From assembly GCF_000013045.1 (NCBI RefSeq), contig NC_007677.1, forward strand, positions 2,232,001-2,296,000: DNA of 64,000 bases, in the 5' to 3' direction. This stretch comes from Salinibacter ruber DSM 13855. GTDB taxonomy: Bacteria > Bacteroidota > Rhodothermia > Rhodothermales > Salinibacteraceae. The translations under genes were made by a program, and so were the position numbers. Below the pieces are notes generated by a model, which was not told the DNA's origin, did no database searches, and saw nothing but the letters and a program-made list of their open reading frames with translations. Shown here one piece after another: positions 1 to 8,628 of the stretch (its first letter is position 1; every line of letters begins with the position of its first letter).

Positions 1-878
1 TCGAAACGGCCCTCGAACGCACCGCCCAGGCCCACGCCTGTGCCCAGGAGCGTGCGATCCCTGGCGCGTCCGAGCAGGAAATCGTGGGCGCCATGACCGG
101 CCTCCTGACGACCGAGGGGAGCACCTTCTCGTTCACACCGACCTGTTCGGTGCGGGGCGAGGTGCTACACAACCACTCGTACCCGAACACCCTTGAGGAG
201 GGCGACCTTCTTCTGGTGGACGCCGGGGCCACCTCCCCATGTCACTACGCCGGCGACGTGACCCGCGTAACGCCGGTCGGAGGGGGCTTCACGCCGCAAC
301 AGCGGGCCATCTACGACGCCGTGCTGTCGGCCCAGACCGCCGCCATCAACGCCGTTGCCCCCGACGTCCCTTTCATCGAGATCCACAAGCACGCCGCCCG
401 CACCCTCACGGAGCACCTCATCGACCTGGGGCTCATGCAGGGCGCCGCCGACGAGGCGGTCGCGGCGGGGGCCCACGCCCTCTTCTTCCCGCACGGCCTG
501 GGGCACATGATGGGCCTCGACGTCCACGACATGGAAAGCCTGGGGGAGACGTTTGTGGGGTACGCCGAGGACCAGACGCGGCCGGACCAGTTCGGCCTCC
601 ACACCTTGCGCCTGGGGCGTCCCCTCCGGCCCGGATTTGTAATCACCGTGGAGCCGGGGTGTTACTTCATCCCGCCGCTCATCAAGCAGTGGCGGGAAGA
701 GCGACGACACGAGCGGTTCATCAACTACGAGCGGGTGGAGGACTTCCTCGGATTCGGTGGGATCCGCATTGAGGACGACATGCTGGTGACCGAAGATGGG
801 GCCCGGATCCTGGGGCCCGACATTCCGAAGGCGCCGGGCGAGGTGGCCGATCGGGCCGGTTCGTCCCGTGCCGCCTAG
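1..878 (+). CDS. M24 family metallopeptidase, Xaa-Pro aminopeptidase-like (5' end missing)
   Basis: Only the C-terminal catalytic part is present; the frame is open from base 3 back through the window edge, so the true start lies upstream. The visible residues carry the five metal ligands of the pita-bread fold in order: Asp in VDAGA, Asp in GDVTRVTP, His in HGLGHMMGLDVHD, Glu in VEPGCY and Glu in GIRIEDD. Enzymes of this family (PepP/PepQ) remove the N-terminal residue before proline, or split Xaa-Pro dipeptides, using two Mn2+ or Co2+ ions in the cytoplasm. The long stretch between the HGLGH motif and VEPG suits aminopeptidase P better than methionine aminopeptidase. The gene ends 35 bp before the convergent stop of the AddA-like gene. 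PepP and PepQ cannot be told apart without the N-terminus. Confidence 0.9.
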   Translation, partial: ETALERTAQAHACAQERAIPGASEQEIVGAMTGLLTTEGSTFSFTPTCSVRGEVLHNHSYPNTLEEGDLLLVDAGATSPCHYAGDVTRVTPVGGGFTPQQRAIYDAVLSAQTAAINAVAPDVPFIEIHKHAARTLTEHLIDLGLMQGAADEAVAAGAHALFFPHGLGHMMGLDVHDMESLGETFVGYAEDQTRPDQFGLHTLRLGRPLRPGFVITVEPGCYFIPPLIKQWREERRHERFINYERVEDFLGFGGIRIEDDMLVTEDGARILGPDIPKAPGEVADRAGSSRAA

Positions 879-913
879 CGTCGAGGGGAGGGCGTGTCCG
901 CGAGCACGGCCGA

Positions 914-3900
914 TCAGTCCGCAGCGCGACGGCCCAGGGACAGGGAGTGCTCCTCCCCCGTGGGTTCTCCGAACAGGTGCGTCCCGGCGTCCGCAAGCCA
1001 GAGCCCCACCTCCGCGACGGGCTCGTTGACCACGGCGGCCCAGGCCCGCGCGTACGCTTGGAGCTGTTGGACATAGGCATGGTCGGGGGACAGCGTCTCC
1101 GGCGGGCGCCCCTGGACACGATCGGTCTTGTGGTCGACGAGCGTCCAGCGGCCGTCCGCCCGCCAGGCCAGGTCGATCACCCCCCGACGCACCACGGGGG
1201 TCTCGCGCCGAACAGCGTGGGCGATCGGGTACTCGGCGTACACACGATCGGCGCCCTGCACCCGCCCCCACACACGGCTGTCCAAAAACCGCTGGACCAT
1301 CGTCGTGGCCCGCTCAACGGCGTCGGGCGTGTCCTCTGCTCCTGTGCGTTCGAGAACGGACGCCGCCACTGACTCGTCGGTCCACGGGGTGGGGCGGCCC
1401 GTGCGGACGCACTGCTCCAAGAGCTGGTGGATTGCTGAGCCAAACGCCTCTCCGTAGCCCTCCGACGCCAGAGACGAGCGCACGGGGGAGGCGCGGTCGC
1501 CGTCGGTGACGGACTCCGTCCGGTACGAAGGACGGGACTGCGCCTCAAGCTGAGCGTCTCGCCCGGCGCGCTGATCCGTCAGGGCAGGGGCGGGCGCCTC
1601 CGGCCGGTCGCTGGAGGGCTCCGCGTCCGGGCGCCCCAGTTCGGGAACGTCCGCCGCGTCCAGATGCGGGTAGAGGGGCGCCCAGGGGCCGTCGTCCGGT
1701 TTTTCCGGGTAGGTCGACACGACCAATAGATTCTGTGCCCGGGTGGCCGCCACGTACAGGAGGCGCCGCTCCTCGGCCGCCTCGTGGCGCTCTTCGCTCT
1801 CGCGGAAGCTCTCGTCCCGCCCGTCTACGGGCCTCTCCCACCCCAGCGGCGGGTGCGTCACCCGTTCGCGGTAGCCGCTTCCCTGCACGATTGGGGCGAC
1901 GAGCTCACCGGCCTCCCGGCGGAGGTGACGCCGCACCGACGGCCCGCCGCTCCGGCTGTACGGATCGGCCAGGAATACGACCGGCGCCTCCAGCCCCTTG
2001 GCCTGGTGCACGTTCATCACGCGCACCGCATCGTCGCCGCCCGTCTCCAGGGTCATGCCGTCCACCTCTTCCTCCCCGTCGACCACCCGCTGCAGCTCGT
2101 CCAGCACCTCGGCCCACCCGAGTCCCTGGGCGGCAAGATCCTGCACGTAGGTGATCGTGCGGAGCACGCGCCCGGCCCGGAGCGACCCCTCGGCCGCGTC
2201 CGGCGGGTGGGCGGCCCCCGCGAGCAGTCCCAGGTCGTCAATGAGTTGTTCGATCGCGACGCCCGGACGCTGCTCGTGGAGCCGGCGCCGCGCCGCACGC
2301 AGGTGTCCGAAGGCCTCTTCGAACCGTTGCGCCGTCTCGTGCGGAAGGGCCTCCAGCACAGACGCCGGCACCGGCTCGTGCATGCGACCAAACTCGCCAC
2401 CGGCCCGCGAAAACCGGTACAGGTCATCGTCGCTCGCCCCCACGAGGGGCCCTTTCAGGTACGCCACACACGCCACCTCGTCGTCCGGTCGGAGGGCGCA
2501 GGTGAGCAGGTCCACGAGGGCTTTCAGCTCGGCCGCCTCGCCCAGGTCTTCACTCCCGGTGACGGTGTACGGGATGCCGCGCTCGGCCAGGGCCTCGGCG
2601 TAGACGGAAAGGCGCGACTTGGTCCGCGTCAGAATGAGGAAGTCGGAATAGTCCGCCCCACCGGCGAAGAGCGCGCCGTGCCGGTCCGCCCCCCTCCCGC
2701 TGCGCCCGCCGTCCCGAGCGCCTTGAATGAAACGGGCAATGCGCCCGGCGTCCTGTGCGGCGATGTCGGTTCCCCAGTTCCCCCGCACCTTGTCGAGGTT
2801 GATCCGCCGCACCCCGTCCACGTCCCGCTCTGTCGTGCGCTGGGGATCGAACGGGGTGTACGTGGCCTGACGGTCCATCAGGTCCGCGTCGTCGAAGAGA
2901 GCCCCGAATGCCGCGTCGCACCAGTCACAGATGACGTCGAGCGAGCGGAAGTTCTTGGTCAGCATCACGGCCTCGCCCCCCGTGTCTTCGATGCGCTCGC
3001 CGACGGCCTCGAACACCTCCATGTCCGCCCGCCGGAATCGGTAGATGGACTGCTTGTCGTCCCCGACGATGAACAAGCTGCCCGGAAGCGGGCGGCAGTC
3101 GGTCCAGGTCGTCTCGGTCGGATTGCGGCTGGTGAGGTAGAAGAGCAGCTCCGCCTGCAGCGGATCGGTGTCCTGAAACTCGTCGACCAGCAGGCGGGGG
3201 TGGCGCTCCTGAATGGTCGTTCGGAGGCCGGGGTGGTCGCGCAGCAGGTCCCGGGTGCAGGCGAGCAGGTCGTGAAAGGTAAGCCGCCCCTCCGCCTGAC
3301 GGAGAGACGCGAACCGCTCCACGGCCGGGCGGACGAACGCCACGACCTCCTCGTGGACGTAGGCCCGCCACCGGCGCAGGGCCGGCTGCACCACGTCGCG
3401 CACCAGCGCGGGCAGGTGCTCGTCTCGCAGGGTCCGCGCCCAGTCGTAGGCGTCCGTGTGCGGGCCGCGCCAGCACTTTAGCGTCACGTCCGCCGACTCC
3501 TCGTCGGCCACGCCGGCGAACAGCTCAAGGAGCTCGGCGCGCTGTGCCGGGGTCTCCACCCCTGTCTGCGCAATCAGTTTCTCCGCCCTGTCGAACGCCT
3601 GCATTGCGTCGTCGCGGCCTTCGGGCAGCGCATCCGGACGGCGGGCCTGCCACGCGTCGAGCTCGGCCCGCACCGCCGCCGCGGCCTGCGTCAGGTCGGG
3701 GACGGTGTCCGGGGCGTTGACGTACGGGTCCAGCTCGGGGTGTTCGCACAGCCGTTCAAAGTAGGCGTCCAGGTCCTCCGGCTCCAGGCCCAGGCTCGTG
3801 AGCGCCTCCATGCGGGCCGGCCGGTCGGCCCGTACGGTCTGGAGGTAGTCCTGCCAGGCGCGGTCACGGAGCTCTCGTTCCTCGCGGTCCTCCAGGCCCG

Positions 3901-4339
3901 CGACGAAGCCGGGCGGCAGGTCTGCGGCGATCGGCCGCTCCCGCAGGAGGCGCGCGCAGAAGGCGTGGATGGTGCCGATGAAGGCCTGCTGCGCATCCCG
4001 GAGGGCGGCCGTGACCCGTCGTCGCTGCGGGCCTTCCGCCGGCAGTGCGGTCTGGGCGCGCCGGAGCTCCTCGTAGAACCGTTTGCTCATCTCCCCGGCC
4101 GCCTTCCGGGTAAAGGTGATGGCCGTAAGGTCCTCCACCGGCACCCCCGAGCGCACGAGGGCCACCATGCGGGCCACGAGGGCCGTCGTTTTGCCGGAGC
4201 CGGCCGCCGCCCGGACGAAGAAGTTCGTGTCCGGTTCAAAGGCCGAAAGGGTCGGCACGTCGTCTTCCTGCCACGGACCAATCCGCCGGCGGACGGCGGC
4301 GTCGTCGTACGTTGAGGAGGCCGAGTGGGGGGCGGACAT
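914..4339 (-). CDS. addA: AddA-like ATP-dependent helicase/nuclease (UvrD/RecB family)
   Basis: This 1141-residue protein should be the motor and nuclease subunit of an AddAB double-strand-break resection enzyme. The Walker A motif AAAGSGKTT is at about residues 44-52, and helicase motif II (LLVDEFQDTD) and a QAKGLEAPVVFL motif follow in the usual order. A C-terminal RecB-type nuclease domain is shown by GVIDLAW, LVDHKTD and QLQAYA, the pattern of PD-(D/E)XK active sites. The length is normal for AddA (about 1100-1250). The start is the ATG at 4339, 48 bp downstream of the AddB-like stop on the same strand, so the two are almost certainly one transcript ordered addB-addA. In this family AddAB replaces RecBCD and loads RecA after unwinding from a DNA end. 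Identification as a UvrD/RecB nuclease is very secure; the symbol rests on the paired gene. Confidence 0.92.
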   Translation of the reverse strand: MSAPHSASSTYDDAAVRRRIGPWQEDDVPTLSAFEPDTNFFVRAAAGSGKTTALVARMVALVRSGVPVEDLTAITFTRKAAGEMSKRFYEELRRAQTALPAEGPQRRRVTAALRDAQQAFIGTIHAFCARLLRERPIAADLPPGFVAGLEDREERELRDRAWQDYLQTVRADRPARMEALTSLGLEPEDLDAYFERLCEHPELDPYVNAPDTVPDLTQAAAAVRAELDAWQARRPDALPEGRDDAMQAFDRAEKLIAQTGVETPAQRAELLELFAGVADEESADVTLKCWRGPHTDAYDWARTLRDEHLPALVRDVVQPALRRWRAYVHEEVVAFVRPAVERFASLRQAEGRLTFHDLLACTRDLLRDHPGLRTTIQERHPRLLVDEFQDTDPLQAELLFYLTSRNPTETTWTDCRPLPGSLFIVGDDKQSIYRFRRADMEVFEAVGERIEDTGGEAVMLTKNFRSLDVICDWCDAAFGALFDDADLMDRQATYTPFDPQRTTERDVDGVRRINLDKVRGNWGTDIAAQDAGRIARFIQGARDGGRSGRGADRHGALFAGGADYSDFLILTRTKSRLSVYAEALAERGIPYTVTGSEDLGEAAELKALVDLLTCALRPDDEVACVAYLKGPLVGASDDDLYRFSRAGGEFGRMHEPVPASVLEALPHETAQRFEEAFGHLRAARRRLHEQRPGVAIEQLIDDLGLLAGAAHPPDAAEGSLRAGRVLRTITYVQDLAAQGLGWAEVLDELQRVVDGEEEVDGMTLETGGDDAVRVMNVHQAKGLEAPVVFLADPYSRSGGPSVRRHLRREAGELVAPIVQGSGYRERVTHPPLGWERPVDGRDESFRESEERHEAAEERRLLYVAATRAQNLLVVSTYPEKPDDGPWAPLYPHLDAADVPELGRPDAEPSSDRPEAPAPALTDQRAGRDAQLEAQSRPSYRTESVTDGDRASPVRSSLASEGYGEAFGSAIHQLLEQCVRTGRPTPWTDESVAASVLERTGAEDTPDAVERATTMVQRFLDSRVWGRVQGADRVYAEYPIAHAVRRETPVVRRGVIDLAWRADGRWTLVDHKTDRVQGRPPETLSPDHAYVQQLQAYARAWAAVVNEPVAEVGLWLADAGTHLFGEPTGEEHSLSLGRRAAD

Positions 4340-4387
4340 GGGCGCGGTTCAGTGTGGGTGAGAAACGACAGGTGAAACGGCCGGCGA

Positions 4388-7300
4388 CTATCCGAAGGAC
4401 GGTGGGGTGGGGCGCTCGTCGGGATACGCCTTCGCCTGAAGGGCCGTGCTCCGGGCCGCTAGATCGCGGAAGAGGCGGTCGTAGCCCCGGTACCGCCACG
4501 CGTTGAGGTACCGGGCGCGAGGGTGCATCGGGAAGCTTCCCGAGGCGGCGAGGGAGCTCAGCCGGTCGAGAAGCCGCTCCACCTCAGTCCGGTACCGGCC
4601 CGGGTCGAAGGCGAGCCGCGTGCCCCGCTCTCGGGTCGTTGGGAAGTAGTAGCCGGACGTCCCCACCGTCTCGTCCGTCAGTGTGGAGAGCGCATAGGCG
4701 TAGAGCGCCCACTGCAGTTGGGCGCCGTCGGCAACGGGGTCGCCCTCCTCGAATGAAGACGCACGCCCCGTCTTGTAATCCCAGACCGCCAGGGTCCCAT
4801 CCGGCCGGCGGTCCACCCGGTCGATCCGTCCTCGGAGCGACATCTCGCGCCCCTCGACCGGGATTGTAACCGCCCCGAAGTCTTCCTCCTGGCGTCGATA
4901 CGGGCCGTAGCCGAACCCGACCTCGTGGTACAGCGGCGCGTGGGTGCGACAGTGCGCCGTCTCGGCCCGCAAAAACACGAGCGCATCCGCCCGGAGCCGG
5001 CGAAACGCCGCCTCTTCGACGACGTCGCTCGGGGGCGCGACCTGTTCGGTTTCCGCTTTAAATGCGGCCTGGAGCGTGTCTTCGAGAAGCGGTTCGTGCT
5101 CGGCCGCGGGCCGCTCGTCCCCCTCCCGGAGGGTCGTCATGAACGCCTCAAAGGTGGCGTGGAGAATGCTGCCGCGGCGAAGGGCGTTGAGCCAGGGCTC
5201 GTCGTCCAGCGCGGGCTCGTCCAGGGGCTCGACGCCCAGGACGTATTTCAGAAAGTACAGATACGGGGTCTCGGCGAAGGTCTCCAGTCGACCCGCCGAC
5301 ATCGGCCCGCCGTTTTCGCGGTCCCGAAGAAAATCGAGCTCCGGATACGTGCCCGCCTCAAGCAGTCCGTCGTGCGCCGTGTACGCGTCGCTCTGGCGGG
5401 CCTGTCGCGCATCCTCCCCACGCCGGAGCCAGGGATAGCAGTCGGAGAGCGCGTCGCGGGCGGTGCCCGTCCCCCTGCCCTCACCGCCCCGGTTCCGAAA
5501 AGCCGTCAGCCACGCCTCCATGTCGTTGAGGCGGGTGCGCTCGCCGGTCGGCACGATGCCTTCGGTACGCTCGGACTCGACCGTGGGGGCCTCCGCCAGC
5601 CGCAGGAAGAGCGGGGAGGGATACCGCTCCTCCCCACTGTCGAGGTCGAAGATGCGGGTATACAGGGACAGGACCCCGGTGTGTCGCGCAAGGGCCTGTT
5701 CGTGGTGCCACTGCGCCTCGTCCGAGGCCGAGCGCCGCTCAGGGAGCTCACCGTCCATGGAGTCGCTGAGCGCACGGCGGTCCGGGTCGCGGAGCATGGC
5801 CCCCTCCACCGCCGCCGTGGAGAGCGTGTCGCTATCCATCCCGACGACGTACAGGTGCGAGCGGGCGCCATACCCCGCACTTTCGAGCGGCACGACGTGC
5901 GCGGTGCCGGGCCGCGGATGCTCGGCCCGCACGTACTGTCCCTCGAGCCAGCGCCGGAGGAGCGCGGCGAGTTGCGGGCCGGACGCCTCGTAGTCCACCG
6001 GAACGCGTACGAGGCGGTCGAGGCGCTGCCAAAGCACGGTACGGCCCGCCTCGTCGAGCGTCCGATCCGCCTCCGGTTTGTCCTCGGGGGGCGGGTCGAC
6101 GGGCCCGAACCGCTCGACGAACCGCTGTGCCCGCGCCGCCATCTCCTGCACGGAGGCCTCTCGCGGGACGAGGTCCAACAGGGCCTCCACGAGTCGGGCA
6201 ACGAACCGAAGTGCCCGTCGCCGCTCCCGATCCCGCTCCGGCTCGAGCCCCTGCTCCTCCAGCTCCGCGATGCGGTCCTCGAGTTCCCCAATTGCGGCCC
6301 CGAGGGCCTTGGCGTACCCGTCCCGCCCGGGCTCGTAGCGGCGTGCGGCCAGCAGGGTGGCAACCTCGTGGGCTTCGAGGGAACCCGCCCCCGTCTCGTT
6401 CTCCATCTCGGAACGCATCCGGTCGATGCGGAGATGCCCACTCCGCAGCATCCGGATCAGGACCGCCGGGTCGAAGTCCTCGGTCACCCACTCCAAGAAC
6501 GCGAGGAGGGCCGTGCCCGTGCGGGTCTGTCCCGCAGACACCCCGGTCGCGATGGACACCGGCAGGCCCACGCGCGCGGCCCGGTCGGCGATCAGGGAGA
6601 CGTAGGGCTGCTCCCCCGCCACGGCAATCTCCACCTCGTCGAACGGGACGTCGGCGTCGAGGAGATCGCGGACGAGCGCGTCCACCTCCTTGGCACTCCC
6701 GACCGCCCGCCGCACATGAACCTCCTGCACCGTCCCATTTGCCGTTTCACCGGGCGGCAGCGGGGCGTCCACAAAGCGCGCAGCGGCCGTCTGCGGAGGC
6801 GGGGCCTCCGGCTGCGGGCGGCCGATCCGGTAGAATGCCTCGGCCCCGGCCCGGACGGCCCGCACAAACTGCTGGGCCTCTTCCGGCAGGTCTACGGCGT
6901 CGCACACCGCCACCACGGAGGCCTCTACGGCTGGGGGCGTTGCCTCTCGCACAGATTCGGCAGCCCACCGGAGGACCTGCGCGTCGTCGTAGAGGCCGTG
7001 TGCGTCCAGCGCGTCCAGGTATCCCTCGTAGCAGTCCGCCACCACCCGAAACGTCGCCGACGCATCTTCCGTCTGGGCACGCGCCTGCACGTCTGCTAGC
7101 GGGGCGCCATTCCGCCGGAGTGTCTCGATGGCCTCGGCCACCGTGTCGGCCAGTTGACGGGGGCCCGGCAATCCGTCGAGCCGCCCTTGACGCTGCAGCT
7201 GCTTCAACAGGCGCGCCGCCAGGAACGACCGCCCGCCGACCGGCAGCTCGCGCCGCCCCGACGCCAGAATTCGAGGCTGGGCCACCTGTTCGGCGTGGTG

Positions 7301-7480
7301 ACGCACGATGCGGGTCGAGACCCCGGCCCATCCGTCTGCGTCCCGCGCAAGCGCATCCTCAAGGGCGCGCCCGATCTGCGTCCGGGGCACGAGAACGACC
7401 TTCGGCGCGTGGGGGTGGGCGCGGCAGAGGGCCCGGAGCTGGGCGCCCGGCGAGGCAGAAGAAGCAGACACAGCAGGCAT
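4388..7480 (-). CDS. addB: AddB-like PD-(D/E)XK nuclease subunit of the recombination complex
   Basis: The protein is 1030 residues from the ATG at 7480. The frame stays open upstream to 7609, but that extension looks non-coding. The C-terminus has a RecB-type nuclease: RGRIDRVD, then VWDYKTG at about residues 899-905, then QLQWALYAYAL. The position next to addA, and the size, fit AddB. Two features differ from the Bacillus subtilis type. There is no Walker A motif in the N-terminal region, as in AddB lineages whose helicase fold is inactive. No cysteine occurs after the nuclease motif, so the C-terminal three-Cys part of the AddB Fe-S staple is absent; the equivalent stretch near the end reads ARYLNAWRYRGYDRLF. 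The protein probably still forms a heterodimer in which AddA drives movement and each subunit cuts one strand. Another RecB-like nuclease name would also be defensible. Confidence 0.82.
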   Translation of the reverse strand: MPAVSASSASPGAQLRALCRAHPHAPKVVLVPRTQIGRALEDALARDADGWAGVSTRIVRHHAEQVAQPRILASGRRELPVGGRSFLAARLLKQLQRQGRLDGLPGPRQLADTVAEAIETLRRNGAPLADVQARAQTEDASATFRVVADCYEGYLDALDAHGLYDDAQVLRWAAESVREATPPAVEASVVAVCDAVDLPEEAQQFVRAVRAGAEAFYRIGRPQPEAPPPQTAAARFVDAPLPPGETANGTVQEVHVRRAVGSAKEVDALVRDLLDADVPFDEVEIAVAGEQPYVSLIADRAARVGLPVSIATGVSAGQTRTGTALLAFLEWVTEDFDPAVLIRMLRSGHLRIDRMRSEMENETGAGSLEAHEVATLLAARRYEPGRDGYAKALGAAIGELEDRIAELEEQGLEPERDRERRRALRFVARLVEALLDLVPREASVQEMAARAQRFVERFGPVDPPPEDKPEADRTLDEAGRTVLWQRLDRLVRVPVDYEASGPQLAALLRRWLEGQYVRAEHPRPGTAHVVPLESAGYGARSHLYVVGMDSDTLSTAAVEGAMLRDPDRRALSDSMDGELPERRSASDEAQWHHEQALARHTGVLSLYTRIFDLDSGEERYPSPLFLRLAEAPTVESERTEGIVPTGERTRLNDMEAWLTAFRNRGGEGRGTGTARDALSDCYPWLRRGEDARQARQSDAYTAHDGLLEAGTYPELDFLRDRENGGPMSAGRLETFAETPYLYFLKYVLGVEPLDEPALDDEPWLNALRRGSILHATFEAFMTTLREGDERPAAEHEPLLEDTLQAAFKAETEQVAPPSDVVEEAAFRRLRADALVFLRAETAHCRTHAPLYHEVGFGYGPYRRQEEDFGAVTIPVEGREMSLRGRIDRVDRRPDGTLAVWDYKTGRASSFEEGDPVADGAQLQWALYAYALSTLTDETVGTSGYYFPTTRERGTRLAFDPGRYRTEVERLLDRLSSLAASGSFPMHPRARYLNAWRYRGYDRLFRDLAARSTALQAKAYPDERPTPPSFG

Positions 7481-7615
7481 GGACGGGGGAGACGAACGCA
7501 GAAAATGGTGGGGGCGTCCGGCGAATGCGATGCCACGTACAACCTGCCGGTTGCACGGCACAAAGCAAAGCGGACGGACGGGCAATTCGTGAAACGTGTG
7601 GACTCGCATCCAGCA

Positions 7616-8161
7616 CTACCGGTGATCCCGTCCCCGCCACGTCCACGGCGGCACCGGGTCGGGCTGCGCCCAGAGCCCCCGCTCGTTCGCCCGGGCCCGC
7701 TGCTCCAGGCGGCGATACCGATCGGCGTGAGGGGCCTGCCGACGGTCCCACCACGCGAGCCCGCGTCGAAGCAGGTGCTCGTTCAGCACGCGATCGTCCA
7801 TGCGCACCACGAAAAGGGAGCGGCCGTCGGGGCCGTCCGTCTCCGCTCGGGCCCGCACGTCCGTCCGGAAGACGACCCGTCGCACGGCCCGGGCCGCCGC
7901 GTCGGCGAAGGGCTGCCCCCGCTCCGGCGCATCAATGCCGTACAGCTCAACCCGCACGATCTGTCCCGTCTCGCGGAGGAGGTAAATGGTGTCTCCGTCC
8001 AGCACCCTGTGCCCTTTGCCCACGTACGACTGCCCCCGAGCGAGGAGGGGGCCCCACAGAAGCAATGCGAGGCCCGCGAGCACGCCTCGCCACGCCCACG
8101 CGGACACGGACCGGCGGCCTCCAGAACCTACAGCGATAGGGATACGGGTGTGCACGGCCAT
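7616..8161 (-). CDS. Secreted thermonuclease-like (SNase family) protein
   Basis: This 181-residue protein has an N-terminal hydrophobic segment (residues about 24-41, ending near LLARGQS) consistent with a signal peptide or anchor. A staphylococcal-nuclease fold follows. VLDGDTIYL supplies the first catalytic Asp, VRVELYGIDAPE the Arg, Asp and Glu, and the later GRSLFVVR and LNEHLLRRGLAWW segments match the second half of the domain. Proteins of this family cut DNA and RNA with Ca2+, outside the cytoplasm. The gene lies just upstream of the addB start on the same strand, but the 135-bp gap gives no firm sign of co-transcription. Its role could be nutrient DNA turnover or processing of surface nucleic acid. 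Family assignment is secure; the substrate is not known. Confidence 0.85.
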   Translation of the reverse strand: MAVHTRIPIAVGSGGRRSVSAWAWRGVLAGLALLLWGPLLARGQSYVGKGHRVLDGDTIYLLRETGQIVRVELYGIDAPERGQPFADAAARAVRRVVFRTDVRARAETDGPDGRSLFVVRMDDRVLNEHLLRRGLAWWDRRQAPHADRYRRLEQRARANERGLWAQPDPVPPWTWRGRDHR

Positions 8162-8177
8162 CGAGCGGCGGGCCTTA

Positions 8178-8477
8178 TCAAAACAGCAGTCCTACGAGTC
8201 CGCCCAGGGCCGCCGCGAGCCACACCGCAAGGCTCAGTCGACGCAGCGTCTTCTGTCCCGGCCGGTTCCGGCGCGCCAGCCATCCCCCCACGGCCCGACA
8301 CGCCATGCCCAGCCCCACCCCTACGAGGACCCAGGTCTCGAACGCGCGGAACGGATCGGTCCAGTGGGGCGAAAGCGCAATCTCCAACGCCAGCGCCCCG
8401 AGCAGCAAAGCGACGATCACACTGAACACCCGCCACGACGCCAGGTCCGGGGGCCTCCAGCGGTTGGGCGTGTCCAT
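8178..8477 (-). CDS. Small hypothetical membrane protein
   Basis: I do not recognise a named family. From the ATG at 8477 (MDTPNRWRPPDL) the product is 99 residues with three likely membrane helices: one starting WRVFSVIVALLLGALAL, one around WVLVGVGLGMACRAVGG, and one at the C-terminus (LSLAVWLAAALGGLVGLLF). Basic residues (ARRNRPGQKTLRR) lie between helices two and three, which predicts that this loop is cytoplasmic. The reading frame is open further upstream, but that part is rich in Arg, Gly and Pro and lacks the hydrophobic pattern, so the internal start is preferred. It ends 16 bp before the thermonuclease-like gene starts and could share its transcript. Its first codon lies 151 bp from that of the divergent DUF2851 gene. 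Confidence 0.65.
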   Translation of the reverse strand: MDTPNRWRPPDLASWRVFSVIVALLLGALALEIALSPHWTDPFRAFETWVLVGVGLGMACRAVGGWLARRNRPGQKTLRRLSLAVWLAAALGGLVGLLF

Positions 8478-8628
8478 TCGAGGGTGGGTTGTCAGGAAAA
8501 TCGTCGGGACCGGAGGAGCACGGGAGGGGCCCTCTCGCCTCCCCATCCCAGCGACGTTATGATCGCATCGGGCAGGTGTCTGACACACAGAGACGCCAAA
8601 CGATCCCTGTCCCCGTTCAGCCTGCATC

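Noticed and set aside
1784-3481. Long open frame antisense to the AddA-like gene
   Set aside because: GC-rich DNA opens antisense frames as a by-product of codon bias. No family motif is visible in it and the sense protein is fully explained.
4529-4542. Palindrome CGGGAAGCTTCCCG
   Set aside because: It lies inside the AddB-like coding region, has no central CG spacing, and does not match the pckA/fbp motif.
4925-7099. Long open frame antisense to the AddB-like gene
   Set aside because: Same cause; Arg/Gly/Pro-rich composition without motifs.
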